Of a DNA stretch of 61,241 bases, positions 1 to 8,724 are shown piece by piece. The stretch lies in contig PKDZ01000050.1 of the NCBI GenBank assembly GCA_002862785.1, positions 1 to 61,241 on the forward strand, given 5' to 3'. Position numbers and translations under genes: made by a program. The DNA is from Flavobacteriales bacterium. Its GTDB lineage: Bacteria > Bacteroidota > Bacteroidia > Flavobacteriales_D > Sanyastnellaceae. Each line of letters opens with the position of its first letter. Position 1 is the first letter of the stretch. The notes under the pieces are model-generated. The model was not told where the DNA came from. It worked only from the letters and a program-made list of their open reading frames with translations, and searched no databases.

Positions 1-98
1 TCCAGCCGTTTGATGCTCTTGGCGAGCTCTTTGGCGAACAGGTGGCGGTCAAAACTGACCTTGGCCAGAATGCGCTGGCAGTATTCCAACATTTTCAT
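1..98 (-). CDS. Small hypothetical protein, 5' part only
   Basis: The reverse strand has an ATG at 98 followed by 32 open codons that run off the window edge. The visible protein begins MKMLEYCQRILAKVSFD and goes on with a Lys/Leu-rich helical stretch (KELAKSIKRL). It resembles, from memory, short uncharacterised Bacteroidota proteins of about 60-70 residues often found divergent from trhO. No function can be given. It is divergent from the next gene with about 135 nt between the start codons. Confidence 0.55.
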   Translation of the reverse strand, partial: MKMLEYCQRILAKVSFDRHLFAKELAKSIKRL

Positions 99-220
99 TG
101 AATGGTGAATCACGTTTGCGTAAGGCGTAGCCTCGTGAAAGTATCCGATGGGAAGCCAATCTGCAAACGCCAATCCGGCCCGAATCGTATATCGGAACCT
201 TCCTGCGCAGGCGTAGGCGC

Positions 221-228
221 TATTTTTG
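221..228 (+). promoter_or_regulatory. -7 promoter box for trhO
   Basis: TATTTTTG is an exact match to the Bacteroidota -7 consensus TAnnTTTG. It ends 5 nt before the in-frame GTG at 234. No TTG is seen at the expected -33 position. The spacing would make the transcript nearly leaderless, the same arrangement as at several other genes in the window. Confidence 0.45.
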
Positions 229-233
229 CCGTC

Positions 234-1265
234 GTGGACACGCCGCCGCACAACCGACTCGACCGGGCTTCCCTGGTCCACCGACTCGACCGGGACGGGC
301 GCGAGCGCACCACATTGAGCCTGTACCGATACGCCAAGGTGGACAACCCGGACTTCCTCCGCGACCACCTCTTCGCCACTTGGCAGCCCCTCGGGGTGCT
401 GGGCCGCATTTACGTGAGCGGAGAAGGGATCAACGCCCAGTTGAGCGTCCCGATCGAGCGATTCGACGACTTCCGAAACAGCCTCGAGGCCATCGACTGG
501 CTGCGGGGCGTCCGGCTCAACGTCGCCATCGAAGGCGATGACAAGAGTTTCCTCAAGCTCATCATCAAGGTCCGGGACAAGATCGTCGCCGACGGACTGG
601 ACGATGACGGATTCGACGTAACCGACTGCGGGAAGCATGTCTCCGCCGAGGAGTTCAACGCCCTCGCCGAGCAACCCGACACCGTGGTGGTCGACATGCG
701 AAACCACTACGAAAGCGAGGTCGGTCACTTCCGCGGTGCGATTCTCCCCGCCGCCGAGACCTTCCGCGACGAGATCCGAGAAGTCGAAGGTCTGCTCGCC
801 GACCGCAAAGAGCAGAACATCGTGCTCTACTGCACCGGGGGCATCCGGTGCGAGAAAGCCAGCGCCTACCTCAAGCACAAAGGATTCCCCAACGTCCACC
901 AATTGGAGGGCGGCATCATCGAATACGTTAGGCAGGTGAAAGAGCACGGCCTCGACAACCGTTTCCGCGGCGTCAACTTCGTCTTCGACGAGCGGATGGC
1001 CGAGCGGGTCTCCGACGACGTGGTTGCCGAATGCCACCACTGCGGCACGGCGTGCGACACGATGGTCAATTGCGCCAATCCGGCCTGCAACGTGCTCATG
1101 GTGCAGTGCCCCGGCTGTACCGAATCCATGACCGGCACCTGCAGCAGCGAATGCCAGGAGTTCCTGGCCCTGCCCGAAGAAGAGCAGAAGGCCCGCCGAT
1201 CGGGCCTGCGTCCCGAGCACCGGACGCTCCGCCAGCCGGATTCTGCCCGACAGGCCGAGGACTGA
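234..1265 (+). CDS. trhO: tRNA uridine(34) hydroxylase / rhodanese-family protein TrhO
   Basis: TrhO makes 5-hydroxyuridine at the wobble position of tRNA. From the GTG at 234 the protein has 343 residues. An N-terminal UPF0176-type domain includes GRIYVSGEGINAQLS, followed by a rhodanese domain with the active-site loop CTGGIRCEK (Cys about residue 200). The tail is cysteine-rich (CHHC, CANPAC, CPGC), as is usual for this family. The frame stays open up to an ATG at 102, but those extra 44 residues have no family counterpart and would cover the -7 box at 221-228. I therefore prefer GTG 234. The gene converges on queG with 3 nt between the stop codons. Function is sure; the start is inferred. 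Confidence 0.9.
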   Translation: MDTPPHNRLDRASLVHRLDRDGRERTTLSLYRYAKVDNPDFLRDHLFATWQPLGVLGRIYVSGEGINAQLSVPIERFDDFRNSLEAIDWLRGVRLNVAIEGDDKSFLKLIIKVRDKIVADGLDDDGFDVTDCGKHVSAEEFNALAEQPDTVVVDMRNHYESEVGHFRGAILPAAETFRDEIREVEGLLADRKEQNIVLYCTGGIRCEKASAYLKHKGFPNVHQLEGGIIEYVRQVKEHGLDNRFRGVNFVFDERMAERVSDDVVAECHHCGTACDTMVNCANPACNVLMVQCPGCTESMTGTCSSECQEFLALPEEEQKARRSGLRPEHRTLRQPDSARQAED

Positions 1266-1268
1266 CCG

Positions 1269-2231
1269 TCAATCCGACCCCGCCTCCCCCCGGCTGCGCT
1301 CGAGGAAATCGATGTTGCGCTTGAGGCCCACAAATCCCGTGCGTTGAACGGGGCTCTTCTTGAACAGCGTGTTGAACGTCTCCTCCTTGAGGTCCACCCA
1401 CTCGCGGCGCGTCATCCGGAGCAATTCTGGCTTTGGGGCAAAGGCCGGCTCGTTGTGGGGCGTGGCATGCCGGTTCCACGGGCACACCTCCTGACAGAGG
1501 TCACAGCCAAACATCCAGTCGTCGAACTGGCCCGCCATCGGCTCGGGCAAAGCATCGCGGAGTTCGATGGTGAAATAACTGATGCACCGGCTGCCGTCCA
1601 CCATCTGCGGCCGGATGATGGCCTGCGTGGGGCAGACGTCGATGCACCGCGTGCAGTCCCCACAGTGATCCGTGACCGGTGCGTCGGCGGGCAGGTCCAG
1701 ATCCACCAGGATTTCCCCAAGGAAGAAATGGCTCCCGCCCTCCTTGTTGAGCAACAGCCCGTGCTTTCCGATCCAGCCGAGACCCGACTTGGCCGCCCAC
1801 GCGCGCTCCAGAATCGGCGCCGAATCGACATACACCCGACCGGCGATGTCGCCCCAATCCCGGCGCATCCACTTGAGGAGCTCCTTGAGCTTCCATTTGA
1901 CCACGAAGTGGTAGTCCTCGCCGAAGGCATACGTCGAGATCTTCGGCGCCTCGGGGTCCTCCTGGCGCACGTCCGTGTAGTGGTTGTACAAGAGGCTGAT
2001 GACCGTCTTGGTGCCCGGGAGCAAGAGGCGTGGGTCAAGCCGCTTGTCGAAGTTCTTCTCGAGGTAGGCCATGCGCCCGTGCCGTTCCTCGGCGAGCCAA
2101 GCGGCCAACCTCGGCTCCTCCGTCTCGAGCCGCTCCGCCTTGGAAAACCCGACACCCGAGAAGCCCAGCTCCTCCGCCCAACGGCGGATTTGCGCCACCC
2201 GCTCCTCTCCGATGTGCGCGGTGCGGCCCAT
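1269..2231 (-). CDS. queG: Epoxyqueuosine reductase QueG
   Basis: Last step of queuosine synthesis: reduction of epoxyqueuosine in tRNA, using cobalamin and two [4Fe-4S] clusters. The 320-residue protein starts with the QueG signature region (LGFSGVGFSKAERL, then GRMAYLEKNFDKRLDP). It carries two ferredoxin-type cluster motifs, CGDCTRCIDVCP and CDLCQEVCPWN. Length is typical. It lies 5 nt downstream of ruvB on the same strand and is probably co-transcribed with it. No separate promoter was seen. Confidence 0.95.
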   Translation of the reverse strand: MGRTAHIGEERVAQIRRWAEELGFSGVGFSKAERLETEEPRLAAWLAEERHGRMAYLEKNFDKRLDPRLLLPGTKTVISLLYNHYTDVRQEDPEAPKISTYAFGEDYHFVVKWKLKELLKWMRRDWGDIAGRVYVDSAPILERAWAAKSGLGWIGKHGLLLNKEGGSHFFLGEILVDLDLPADAPVTDHCGDCTRCIDVCPTQAIIRPQMVDGSRCISYFTIELRDALPEPMAGQFDDWMFGCDLCQEVCPWNRHATPHNEPAFAPKPELLRMTRREWVDLKEETFNTLFKKSPVQRTGFVGLKRNIDFLERSRGEAGSD

Positions 2232-2236
2232 CGCGG

Positions 2237-3262
2237 TCAGCCGGCGTCGAAAAGGCCACCCCCTGCGGAGGGGACACGCCCCAGATGCTTGTACGCCGCC
2301 TCCGTGGCCTGCCGGCCCCTCGGCGTCCGGACCAGGAAGCCCTCCTGGATGAGAAAGGGCTCATAGACCTCTTCGAGGGTCCCGGTATTCTCGCCCACCG
2401 CCGTGGCGATGGTGGAGATGCCGACCGGCCCCCCTTTGAATTTGTCGATGAGGGTCCCGAGGATGCGGTTGTCCATCTCGTCGAGGCCCTTGCGGTCCAC
2501 ATTCAACGCATCCAGCGCATACCGCGTGATGTTCGGCTCAATCGTTCCGTCCCCCTTGATCTCAGCGAAGTCTCGCACCCGGCGCAAGAGCGCATTCGCA
2601 ATCCGCGGCGTGCCCCGGCTTCGGCCGGCAATCTCGAAAGCGGCCTCGTGGTCGATGGGAATGCCCAGCAGTCCAGCACTGCGCTCGACAATGGCCGTCA
2701 GCGTCTCCACATCATAATAATGAAGCCGGAGGTTGATGCCGAACCTCGCCCGCAAGGGCGCAGTCAGCAAACCGCTTCGCGTGGTCGCCCCCACGAGCGT
2801 GAACGGATGCAAATCGATCTGGACGGTTCGAGCATTGGGGCCCGTATCAATCACAAGGTCGATGCGGAAGTCCTCCATCGCGCTGTAGAGGTACTCCTCC
2901 ACGATGGGGCTCAAGCGGTGGATCTCATCGATGAAGAGCACGTCACGCGGCTCGAGTCCGGTCAAGAGTCCAGCCAGATCTCCCGGCTTGTCGAGGACGG
3001 GACCGCTCGTGGTCTTGATGGCCACCCCCAGCTCGCTCGCGACGATGTTGGCCAGCGTCGTTTTCCCCAACCCCGGAGGGCCGTGGAACAGGACGTGGTC
3101 GAGGGATTCTCCCCGGCGCCCCGCAGCCTGAACGAAGACCTCCAGATTCTCGAGCGCCTCCCGCTGACCAGCGAATTCATGGAAGCCCGACGGCCGGAGC
3201 ACACGCTCCACCTCGCCCTCGCTCGTGCCCTCTGCTGCACCCCGCAAATCGAAGTCCTCCAT
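2237..3262 (-). CDS. ruvB: Holliday junction branch-migration helicase RuvB
   Basis: AAA+ motor that drives branch migration with RuvA. The protein has 341 residues from the ATG at 3262 (MEDFDLRG...). It shows [12 protein letters not shown], Walker [10 protein letters not shown], Walker [12 protein letters not shown], the sensor region GATTRSGLL and the C-terminal winged helix. The frame is open up to 3361, but that extension would be encoded by the coxA terminator hairpin and lacks family similarity, so the internal ATG is chosen. queG follows 5 nt later. Confidence 0.95.
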   Translation of the reverse strand: MEDFDLRGAAEGTSEGEVERVLRPSGFHEFAGQREALENLEVFVQAAGRRGESLDHVLFHGPPGLGKTTLANIVASELGVAIKTTSGPVLDKPGDLAGLLTGLEPRDVLFIDEIHRLSPIVEEYLYSAMEDFRIDLVIDTGPNARTVQIDLHPFTLVGATTRSGLLTAPLRARFGINLRLHYYDVETLTAIVERSAGLLGIPIDHEAAFEIAGRSRGTPRIANALLRRVRDFAEIKGDGTIEPNITRYALDALNVDRKGLDEMDNRILGTLIDKFKGGPVGISTIATAVGENTGTLEEVYEPFLIQEGFLVRTPRGRQATEAAYKHLGRVPSAGGGLFDAG

Positions 3263-3323
3263 GAGACCAAGTTCGCCCACCGCCCCGACAATCCTCGTGC
3301 GGCCGCGAACCTCCTTGTACACA

Positions 3324-3356
3324 AAACGGGCCTCCCCCGGTGGGAAAGGCCCGTTT
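3324..3356 (-). terminator. Intrinsic terminator of the act-cox operon
   Basis: A perfect 10-bp inverted repeat (AAACGGGCCT at 3324-3333 and AGGCCCGTTT at 3347-3356) with a 13-nt loop. On the minus strand the stem is followed by a T run (GTTTTG). It begins about 20 nt after the coxA stop codon and lies before the ruvB start. It should end the long respiratory transcript. Confidence 0.85.
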
Positions 3357-3376
3357 CGCAATGCGCAGTGTCACAA

Positions 3377-5131
3377 TCAGTGCGCCTCCTCCCCGTCGTC
3401 CAGCGGGACGGTCTGCGGGACGAAGTCCTCGTCAAAAGCGGGGTTGCTGTAGTCATACGCCCAACGGTGCACCTCAGGCAGGGCACCAGGCCAGTTGCCG
3501 TGGATGTGCTCAATCGGGGTCGTCCACTCCAAGGTATTGGCAGCCCAGGGGTTCTCAGTGGCGCGCTGGCCACGGAAAATGCTGTGGAAGAAGTTGAACA
3601 GGAACAGCAACTGGGACAGGGCGCCGACGATGGCGAACACCGAGATGACGGGGTTCAGGTCCGCCGTGGCATTCAGGAATTCGAAGGCACTGTACTCGTA
3701 GTAGCGGCGTGGAGCTCCCGCCATTCCGACGAAGTGCATCGGGAAGAACACGCCATAACCACAGACGAGGGTCAGCCAGAAATGGGCGAAGCCCAACTTC
3801 ATGTTCATCATGCGGCCAAACATCTTCGGGAACCAGTGGTACACCCCGGCCAACATGCCGAAAATGGCCGACATGCCCATCACGATGTGGAAGTGAGCGA
3901 CCACGAAATAGGTGTCGTGCACAGAGACGTCCAAGGCGGAGTCTGCGAGGATGATGCCCGTCAGACCGCCCGTGACAAAGGTGCTCACCAGACCGATGGA
4001 GAAAAGCATGGCCGGCGTGAAGCGCAGGTTGCCCTTCCACAGGGTGGTGATGTAGTTGAATGCCTTCACCGCGGACGGGATGGCGATCAGCAGCGTCGTG
4101 AACACGAAGACCGAGCCGATGAACGGGTTCATGCCCGTCACGAACATGTGGTGTCCCCACACGATGAAGCTGAGGAAGCCGATCGCGAGGATGGAGCCAA
4201 TCATGGCGCGGTAGCCAAAGATGGGCTTCCGGGCGTTCGTGGCGATGACCTCGGAACTGATGCCGAGGGCCGGCAACAACACGATGTACACCTCCGGGTG
4301 GCCGAGGAACCAGAACAAGTGCTGGTACAGAATTGGCGACCCACCGGTCACGTCGAGGGCCTCACCTCCGATGAAGATGTCGCTCAGGTAGAAGGCCGTG
4401 CCCATCGAGCGGTCCATGAGGAGCAACACCACAGCGGACACCAGAACCGGGAAGCTCAACACGCCGAGGATGGCGGTGATGAGGAAGGCCCAAATGGTCA
4501 GCGGCAGACGGAGCATCTTCATGCCTTTTGTCCGCAGGTTGATCACAGTCACGATGTAGTTCAGTCCGCCGAGCAGGGAGCTCGCCACGAACAGCACCAT
4601 GGAGATGAGCCAGAGGGTCATCCCCGTTCCGCTGCCCGGCATAGCCTGCGGCAATGCGCTGAGCGGCGGGTACACCGTCCAACCACCGGACGCGGCTCCG
4701 CCCTCAACAAAGAGGGAGAACACCATGATCAGGCTGGAGACCAAGAAGAACCAGTAGCTCAGCATGTTCAGGAAACCCGACGCCATGTCACGTGCCCCGA
4801 TTTGGAGCGGGATGAGCAGGTTTGAGAACGTTCCGCTCAATCCCCCGGTCAGCACGAAGAACACCATGATGGTGCCGTGAATCGTAACCAAAGCGAGGTA
4901 AGCATTCCGGTCGAGGATGCCGCCCGGTGCCCACTTGCCCAAGAAGGTCTCGAGGATGCCGAAGGGCTGCCCCGGCCATCCGAGCTGGAGGCGGAAAAAG
5001 ACGGAAAGAGCCACGGCGAGGATTCCCATGAAGACAGCCGTAATCAGGAACTGCTTCGAGATCATCTTGTGATCCTGGCTGAAGACGTACTTGGAGATGA
5101 AGCTCTCCTTGTGGTGTGCGTGTGCGCCCAT
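3377..5131 (-). CDS. coxA: Cytochrome c oxidase subunit I
   Basis: Catalytic subunit of the haem-copper oxidase, holding haem a, the a3-type haem and CuB in the inner membrane. It has 584 residues and about 12 membrane helices. Visible ligand motifs: IHGTIMVFFVL (first haem His), WFLGHPEVYIVLLP (CuB His with the cross-linked Tyr), GHHMFVTGM (CuB His pair) and HDTYFVVAHFHIVM (haem histidines). The HPEVY helix marks an A-family oxidase. It sits 22 nt after coxB and is the last gene of the act-cox operon. Subunits III and IV are not adjacent. Confidence 0.97.
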   Translation of the reverse strand: MGAHAHHKESFISKYVFSQDHKMISKQFLITAVFMGILAVALSVFFRLQLGWPGQPFGILETFLGKWAPGGILDRNAYLALVTIHGTIMVFFVLTGGLSGTFSNLLIPLQIGARDMASGFLNMLSYWFFLVSSLIMVFSLFVEGGAASGGWTVYPPLSALPQAMPGSGTGMTLWLISMVLFVASSLLGGLNYIVTVINLRTKGMKMLRLPLTIWAFLITAILGVLSFPVLVSAVVLLLMDRSMGTAFYLSDIFIGGEALDVTGGSPILYQHLFWFLGHPEVYIVLLPALGISSEVIATNARKPIFGYRAMIGSILAIGFLSFIVWGHHMFVTGMNPFIGSVFVFTTLLIAIPSAVKAFNYITTLWKGNLRFTPAMLFSIGLVSTFVTGGLTGIILADSALDVSVHDTYFVVAHFHIVMGMSAIFGMLAGVYHWFPKMFGRMMNMKLGFAHFWLTLVCGYGVFFPMHFVGMAGAPRRYYEYSAFEFLNATADLNPVISVFAIVGALSQLLFLFNFFHSIFRGQRATENPWAANTLEWTTPIEHIHGNWPGALPEVHRWAYDYSNPAFDEDFVPQTVPLDDGEEAH

Positions 5132-5153
5132 GGTGTCAGATTCGTTCAGGGGT

Positions 5154-6698
5154 TCAGTGGATCATGGCCATTTCGCCACCCTCGGTCGCTTTAACATTGG
5201 CCGTCGGGGTCGGTTCGCTGTCCGGCGTGGACGGTGCATCCTCGTCCACGAGGAAGACATCCTGCTGCTCGAGCCAAGCATCGTATTCCTCCTGCGACTC
5301 CACGACGACGTCCATCTTCATGTTGAAGTGGGCCGCCCCGCAGACTTTGTTGCAGAGGAGGACATAATTGAAATCGGGATCGTCGAGGATGACCCGCATG
5401 CTGTCCGTGGTGATGGTCGGGGTCATCTTGAACCGGGTCGGCACTCCCGGCACCGTGTTCATCTGGGCCCGGAAATGCGGCATGAACGCGGAGTGAATCA
5501 CGTCCCGGCTGCGGAACACGAACTCGACCTCTTGGCCCACCGGCAGGTGGAACTCGCCCTTGACGACCTGGTCGTCGCGGCCGGTGTCGAAGCTGCTCAT
5601 GCCGTTCTCGAAGGTGAAGCTCTCGATTTCCATGATGCGCTGACGGTGGCGCTTGAGGCGCTTGAGCTTGTCCTCCTTGGCCTCGATCTGAGCATCCGTC
5701 ATGATCAGGAGGCGGTCCGCCTGATGGTCAAGCAGGTCGTCGATCTCAGCAATGCGGGCTTCCGCCACCTCCTTCCAACCGTGGCCGTGGTCAGCATGGT
5801 CATCGTGGCCATGGTCATCGTGATCGTGATCGGCATGACCGTCGTGACCGTCGTGACCGTGGTCAGCGTGGTCATCGTGGCCATGGTCATCGTGATCGTG
5901 ATCGGCATGATCATCGTGGCCGTGGTCCGCGTGGTCGTCATGGCCGCCGTGGCCATGATCGTCGGAGACGAGGCTGGCGGTCAGCGTGGCGCGTTCCGCA
6001 ATGAGCAGCCCCTTTTCCATGGCGAGGTCGTGCTCGAGGTCCCCAATCTGCTTGTCGATTTCCACGATGGCGTCCTCTACACCCTCCGGCGTCAAGATGC
6101 CGAGCGGATTCATCGGCGTGATCAGGTTGTAGTTGGACTGGCCGAACTCACCATCGTTTCCAGCGTAGCGGGCCGTCCAATCGAACTGCTTGGAGTAGAC
6201 CTCGATGCGCAGGGCATCGGCGGAGACATCACCGGTCATCGCGTTCCAGGTCTGCAGACCGTAGATGATGATCACCGCGAGGACAATGGACGGGATGACC
6301 GTCCAAATGAGCTCGAGGCGGTTGTCATGAGCAAAGAAGGTCGCCTTGCGGTTCTTATCGTAAGCGTATTTCCACGCGAAGTAGAAGAGCAGGCTGTTCA
6401 CCAGCACAAAGACCACCGTGATGATCCAGATGTTGAAGCTCATCAGCCAGTCTAGGTCCACACCGTGCGCCGAAGCCGGCGGCGGAGCGTAGTCCCCATA
6501 GGCCCAGTAGAGGTAGGCCGTGGAAGCGAAGAACACGATGACGAACGCCAAGAAGAGATTGGCGTTCAGCCGGGTGTCTGCATGAGAGATGTCCTCCTCA
6601 CGTTGACCCGAGATCCGGGACGAGAGTTCATAGACTTTCGCCAACTGCCCGACGGCCACAATGCCGACGATGACGACGAGAAGAATGAGCAATTGCAT
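5154..6698 (-). CDS. coxB: Cytochrome c oxidase subunit II with His/Asp-rich insertion
   Basis: Carries the CuA site that accepts electrons from cytochrome c on the periplasmic side. The protein has 514 residues. Hydrophobic helices lie near residues 1-19, 44-66, 88-107 and 129-148, followed by the CuA cupredoxin domain. CuA ligands are visible as His401 (VIHSAFMPHF) and CNKVCGAAHFNM (Cys449, Cys453, His457, Met460). The residue between the cysteines that is often Glu is Lys here; I recall the same in other Bacteroidota, and that position binds copper through its backbone. The CuA domain is interrupted by residues 204-360: two charged heptad-like helices around a His/Asp/Gly-rich tip (246-307). 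There is no fused cytochrome c domain. It lies 17 nt after actF. Confidence 0.95.
   Translation of the reverse strand: MQLLILLVVIVGIVAVGQLAKVYELSSRISGQREEDISHADTRLNANLFLAFVIVFFASTAYLYWAYGDYAPPPASAHGVDLDWLMSFNIWIITVVFVLVNSLLFYFAWKYAYDKNRKATFFAHDNRLELIWTVIPSIVLAVIIIYGLQTWNAMTGDVSADALRIEVYSKQFDWTARYAGNDGEFGQSNYNLITPMNPLGILTPEGVEDAIVEIDKQIGDLEHDLAMEKGLLIAERATLTASLVSDDHGHGGHDDHADHGHDDHADHDHDDHGHDDHADHGHDGHDGHADHDHDDHGHDDHADHGHGWKEVAEARIAEIDDLLDHQADRLLIMTDAQIEAKEDKLKRLKRHRQRIMEIESFTFENGMSSFDTGRDDQVVKGEFHLPVGQEVEFVFRSRDVIHSAFMPHFRAQMNTVPGVPTRFKMTPTITTDSMRVILDDPDFNYVLLCNKVCGAAHFNMKMDVVVESQEEYDAWLEQQDVFLVDEDAPSTPDSEPTPTANVKATEGGEMAMIH
5778..5963 (-). repeat. Imperfect tandem repeat encoding the His/Asp-rich tip of CoxB
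   Basis: This stretch encodes about 62 residues made almost only of His, Asp, Gly and Ala (motifs such as GHDDHADH and DHDHDDHGHDDHADHG). At DNA level a block starting at 5787 recurs at 5859, a 72-bp period with nearly identical first 48 nt. The reading frame stays open throughout and the repeat lies inside coxB. Confidence 0.85.
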
Positions 6699-6715
6699 AT
6701 CGACTCAGTTTGAGG

Positions 6716-7972
6716 TCAGTAGTGGAGGGCTTTTGACTCCTCGAGATACGGGTGGTTCACGGCGATCAGCGGGGCCGAAGCGAGCCGGCTCAACGTCACG
6801 TGGATGAACAACCCGAGGAACCCGAGGAACGTTCCCCATTCAAAGAACCCAAAATGCGCGTGGTCGTGCAGAGTTCCGGGTACGACGAGCAAATACACGT
6901 CCGTGTAGTGTCCGCAGAAAATGAGGAGGCAGACCGGAATGACGAAATAAGGGTTTCGTTTCGCGTCCCGGGCAACGAGCACGTAGAAGGGAATGGCGAA
7001 GTTCACGAAGAACATGCCGATGAAGGGCACCTTGTAGTTGGTGAACATCCGGGCGATGTAGTACGTCACCTCCTCCGGAATGTTGGAGTACCAGATGAGC
7101 AGGAACTGCGAGAACCACAAGTAGCTCCAGAGCATGCTGATGGCGAAGACCCACTTGCCCATGTCGTGCATGTGGCTCTCGTTGACTTCCTGGAAGTACC
7201 CGACCGAACGGAGCCAGGTCAAGGTCACCGTGGAGAAGATGAGCATGCTCACCCACATTCCACTGAAAATGTACCAGCCGAAGAGGGTCGAGAACCAGTG
7301 CGTGTCGATGGACATGATCCAGTCCCAAGCGAGCGTGGAGCTGAAAACCGCGAAGAACACCAGGAACAGGGCCCCGCGGCGGTACATCTTGTAGTGCAGG
7401 TCTGTACCGCCCACTTCATCCTCGGCCAAGCTCCACTTGCGGAACATCCGAGCAAACAGGAGGAACGTGCCGATGTAGACCAACGTGCGCACCCAGAAGA
7501 AGCTGCCGTTCAGGTAGGCACTCTTGTTGGCGATGATATGGTCGAAGTTGGGGTTGGCCACGGCACCCTCCACCATCTCGTGGGAATAGGACCCATCCGG
7601 CAGCATGTACTCGTAGTACAACGTGTGGTCCATCCAGTGATAGAGGTGGTGCAGGTGGAACTGACCGGCCAGCAGGACGATCAGGATGACCCCGGCACCG
7701 TAGGGCAGGAACCCGTAAATGGCCTCGAACAGGCGCTTCAGCACTGCACTCCAGCCACTCTCCGTGGCGTACTGCAGGGCGTAGAAGAAAAGCGCGCCCA
7801 GGGCAAGCGAGAAATAGAAGAAGCCGTTGACGAGCAGGTTGGCCCAGAAACGCTGGTGACCGTGGCTGTCATCGAAGAGGAATCCGGACGCCAAGGCCAC
7901 CACGCCGATGCCCATCAGGACATAGGTCAGGGTCTTGGCGCGGCCTTCGAAACGGAAGTTCATCGTGTCCAT
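6716..7972 (-). CDS. actF: Alternative complex III subunit ActF (NrfD-like quinol:cytochrome c oxidoreductase membrane protein)
   Basis: One of the two polytopic membrane subunits of alternative complex III, which oxidises quinol in place of the bc1 complex. The 418-residue protein has about ten hydrophobic helices, with N-terminal RAKTLTYVLMGIGVVALASG and later WDWIMSIDTHWFSTLFGWYIF. The last is a typical ActF/NrfD helix region. It lies 5 nt after actE and 17 nt before coxB. The start may be Met1 or Met4. Confidence 0.93.
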   Translation of the reverse strand: MDTMNFRFEGRAKTLTYVLMGIGVVALASGFLFDDSHGHQRFWANLLVNGFFYFSLALGALFFYALQYATESGWSAVLKRLFEAIYGFLPYGAGVILIVLLAGQFHLHHLYHWMDHTLYYEYMLPDGSYSHEMVEGAVANPNFDHIIANKSAYLNGSFFWVRTLVYIGTFLLFARMFRKWSLAEDEVGGTDLHYKMYRRGALFLVFFAVFSSTLAWDWIMSIDTHWFSTLFGWYIFSGMWVSMLIFSTVTLTWLRSVGYFQEVNESHMHDMGKWVFAISMLWSYLWFSQFLLIWYSNIPEEVTYYIARMFTNYKVPFIGMFFVNFAIPFYVLVARDAKRNPYFVIPVCLLIFCGHYTDVYLLVVPGTLHDHAHFGFFEWGTFLGFLGLFIHVTLSRLASAPLIAVNHPYLEESKALHY

Positions 7973-7977
7973 GGCTC

Positions 7978-8724
7978 TCAGTGTGCGGTGTTGACGGCCA
8001 TGCCCTCCATGCCGACGGAGACGGCGGGAGCAGCGGGCGTGCGGGGTTCATCCTCGGCTTCCCCTTCGGCGTCAGCCGGAACGAGCATGCCATCCTCGTC
8101 GAAAGTGGGCATTTCGCCCCCCTGCTGGAGCACCTTGATGTACTCAATCACCTCCCAACGCTGGCGCTGGCTGAGCTGGCTGGCGTGGGAGCCCATCAGG
8201 CCCTTGCCCCAGGTCAGGGTGTGGTACATCTTGCCCTCGGGCAGGTCCTTCAGCTTGTCGCTGTAGCTCGGGATGCCGGCGATGTGGCCATTGACGCTCA
8301 GGGCGCCATTTCCCTTGCCCTCCGCACCGTGGCACTGCGTGCACATGGCGACGTAAATCTTCTCCCCGGCCTCGATGTTGGCCTGGTTGGTCAAGAGCGG
8401 GCTCATCAGCTCGGCACCGGCACGCTCGTAGTCCTCGGGGGTCTGAGCGTACGGGTACGGAAGGGCAAAGGCCAGCTGGTCCTCACCACGGAAGGGAATC
8501 GTCCCGGCGGCCGGCTTGCGGCTGGACGGAGTGCTGCGCTGGGCGCGGGCGACGTCCTCGCCCACCACGTAGGCCTCCTGGCCGTAGTCCACGTAGGCCT
8601 CCACGGCCGGGCTCCGGTACATGTCGGGCATGTACTCGACGCCCGGGCTGTTCGGATCGGTCACGCACGCGGTCATCAGGATCGCGGCGAACGTGGGCAA
8701 CAGAATGTGCTGTGCGGTCTTCAT
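7978..8724 (-). CDS. actE: Alternative complex III subunit ActE, monohaem cytochrome c lipoprotein
   Basis: Monohaem cytochrome c of alternative complex III. It has 248 residues with an N-terminal lipoprotein signal (MKTAQHILLPTFAAILMTAC) and one haem-binding CTQCH motif in a class I cytochrome fold (YVAMCTQCHGAEGKGNG). A Met ligand probably lies in the GKMYHTLTWGKGLMGSH region. The C-terminus is acidic and proline/alanine-rich. The start overlaps the actD stop by 4 nt, so the two are translationally coupled. Confidence 0.93.
   Translation of the reverse strand: MKTAQHILLPTFAAILMTACVTDPNSPGVEYMPDMYRSPAVEAYVDYGQEAYVVGEDVARAQRSTPSSRKPAAGTIPFRGEDQLAFALPYPYAQTPEDYERAGAELMSPLLTNQANIEAGEKIYVAMCTQCHGAEGKGNGALSVNGHIAGIPSYSDKLKDLPEGKMYHTLTWGKGLMGSHASQLSQRQRWEVIEYIKVLQQGGEMPTFDEDGMLVPADAEGEAEDEPRTPAAPAVSVGMEGMAVNTAH

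Noticed and set aside
102-233. ATG start of trhO at 102
   Set aside because: The added 44 residues lack family similarity and cover an exact TAnnTTTG box; the GTG at 234 fits better.
3263-3361. N-terminal extension of RuvB
   Set aside because: It would be encoded by the coxA terminator hairpin and has no RuvB similarity.
2030-4825. 931-residue open frame on the plus strand
   Set aside because: Antisense to queG, ruvB and coxA; composition is Arg/His/Glu-rich, with no domain and no start context.
5778-5963. CRISPR-like repetition
   Set aside because: Repeats are codon-phased inside coxB, imperfect, and have no unique spacers.
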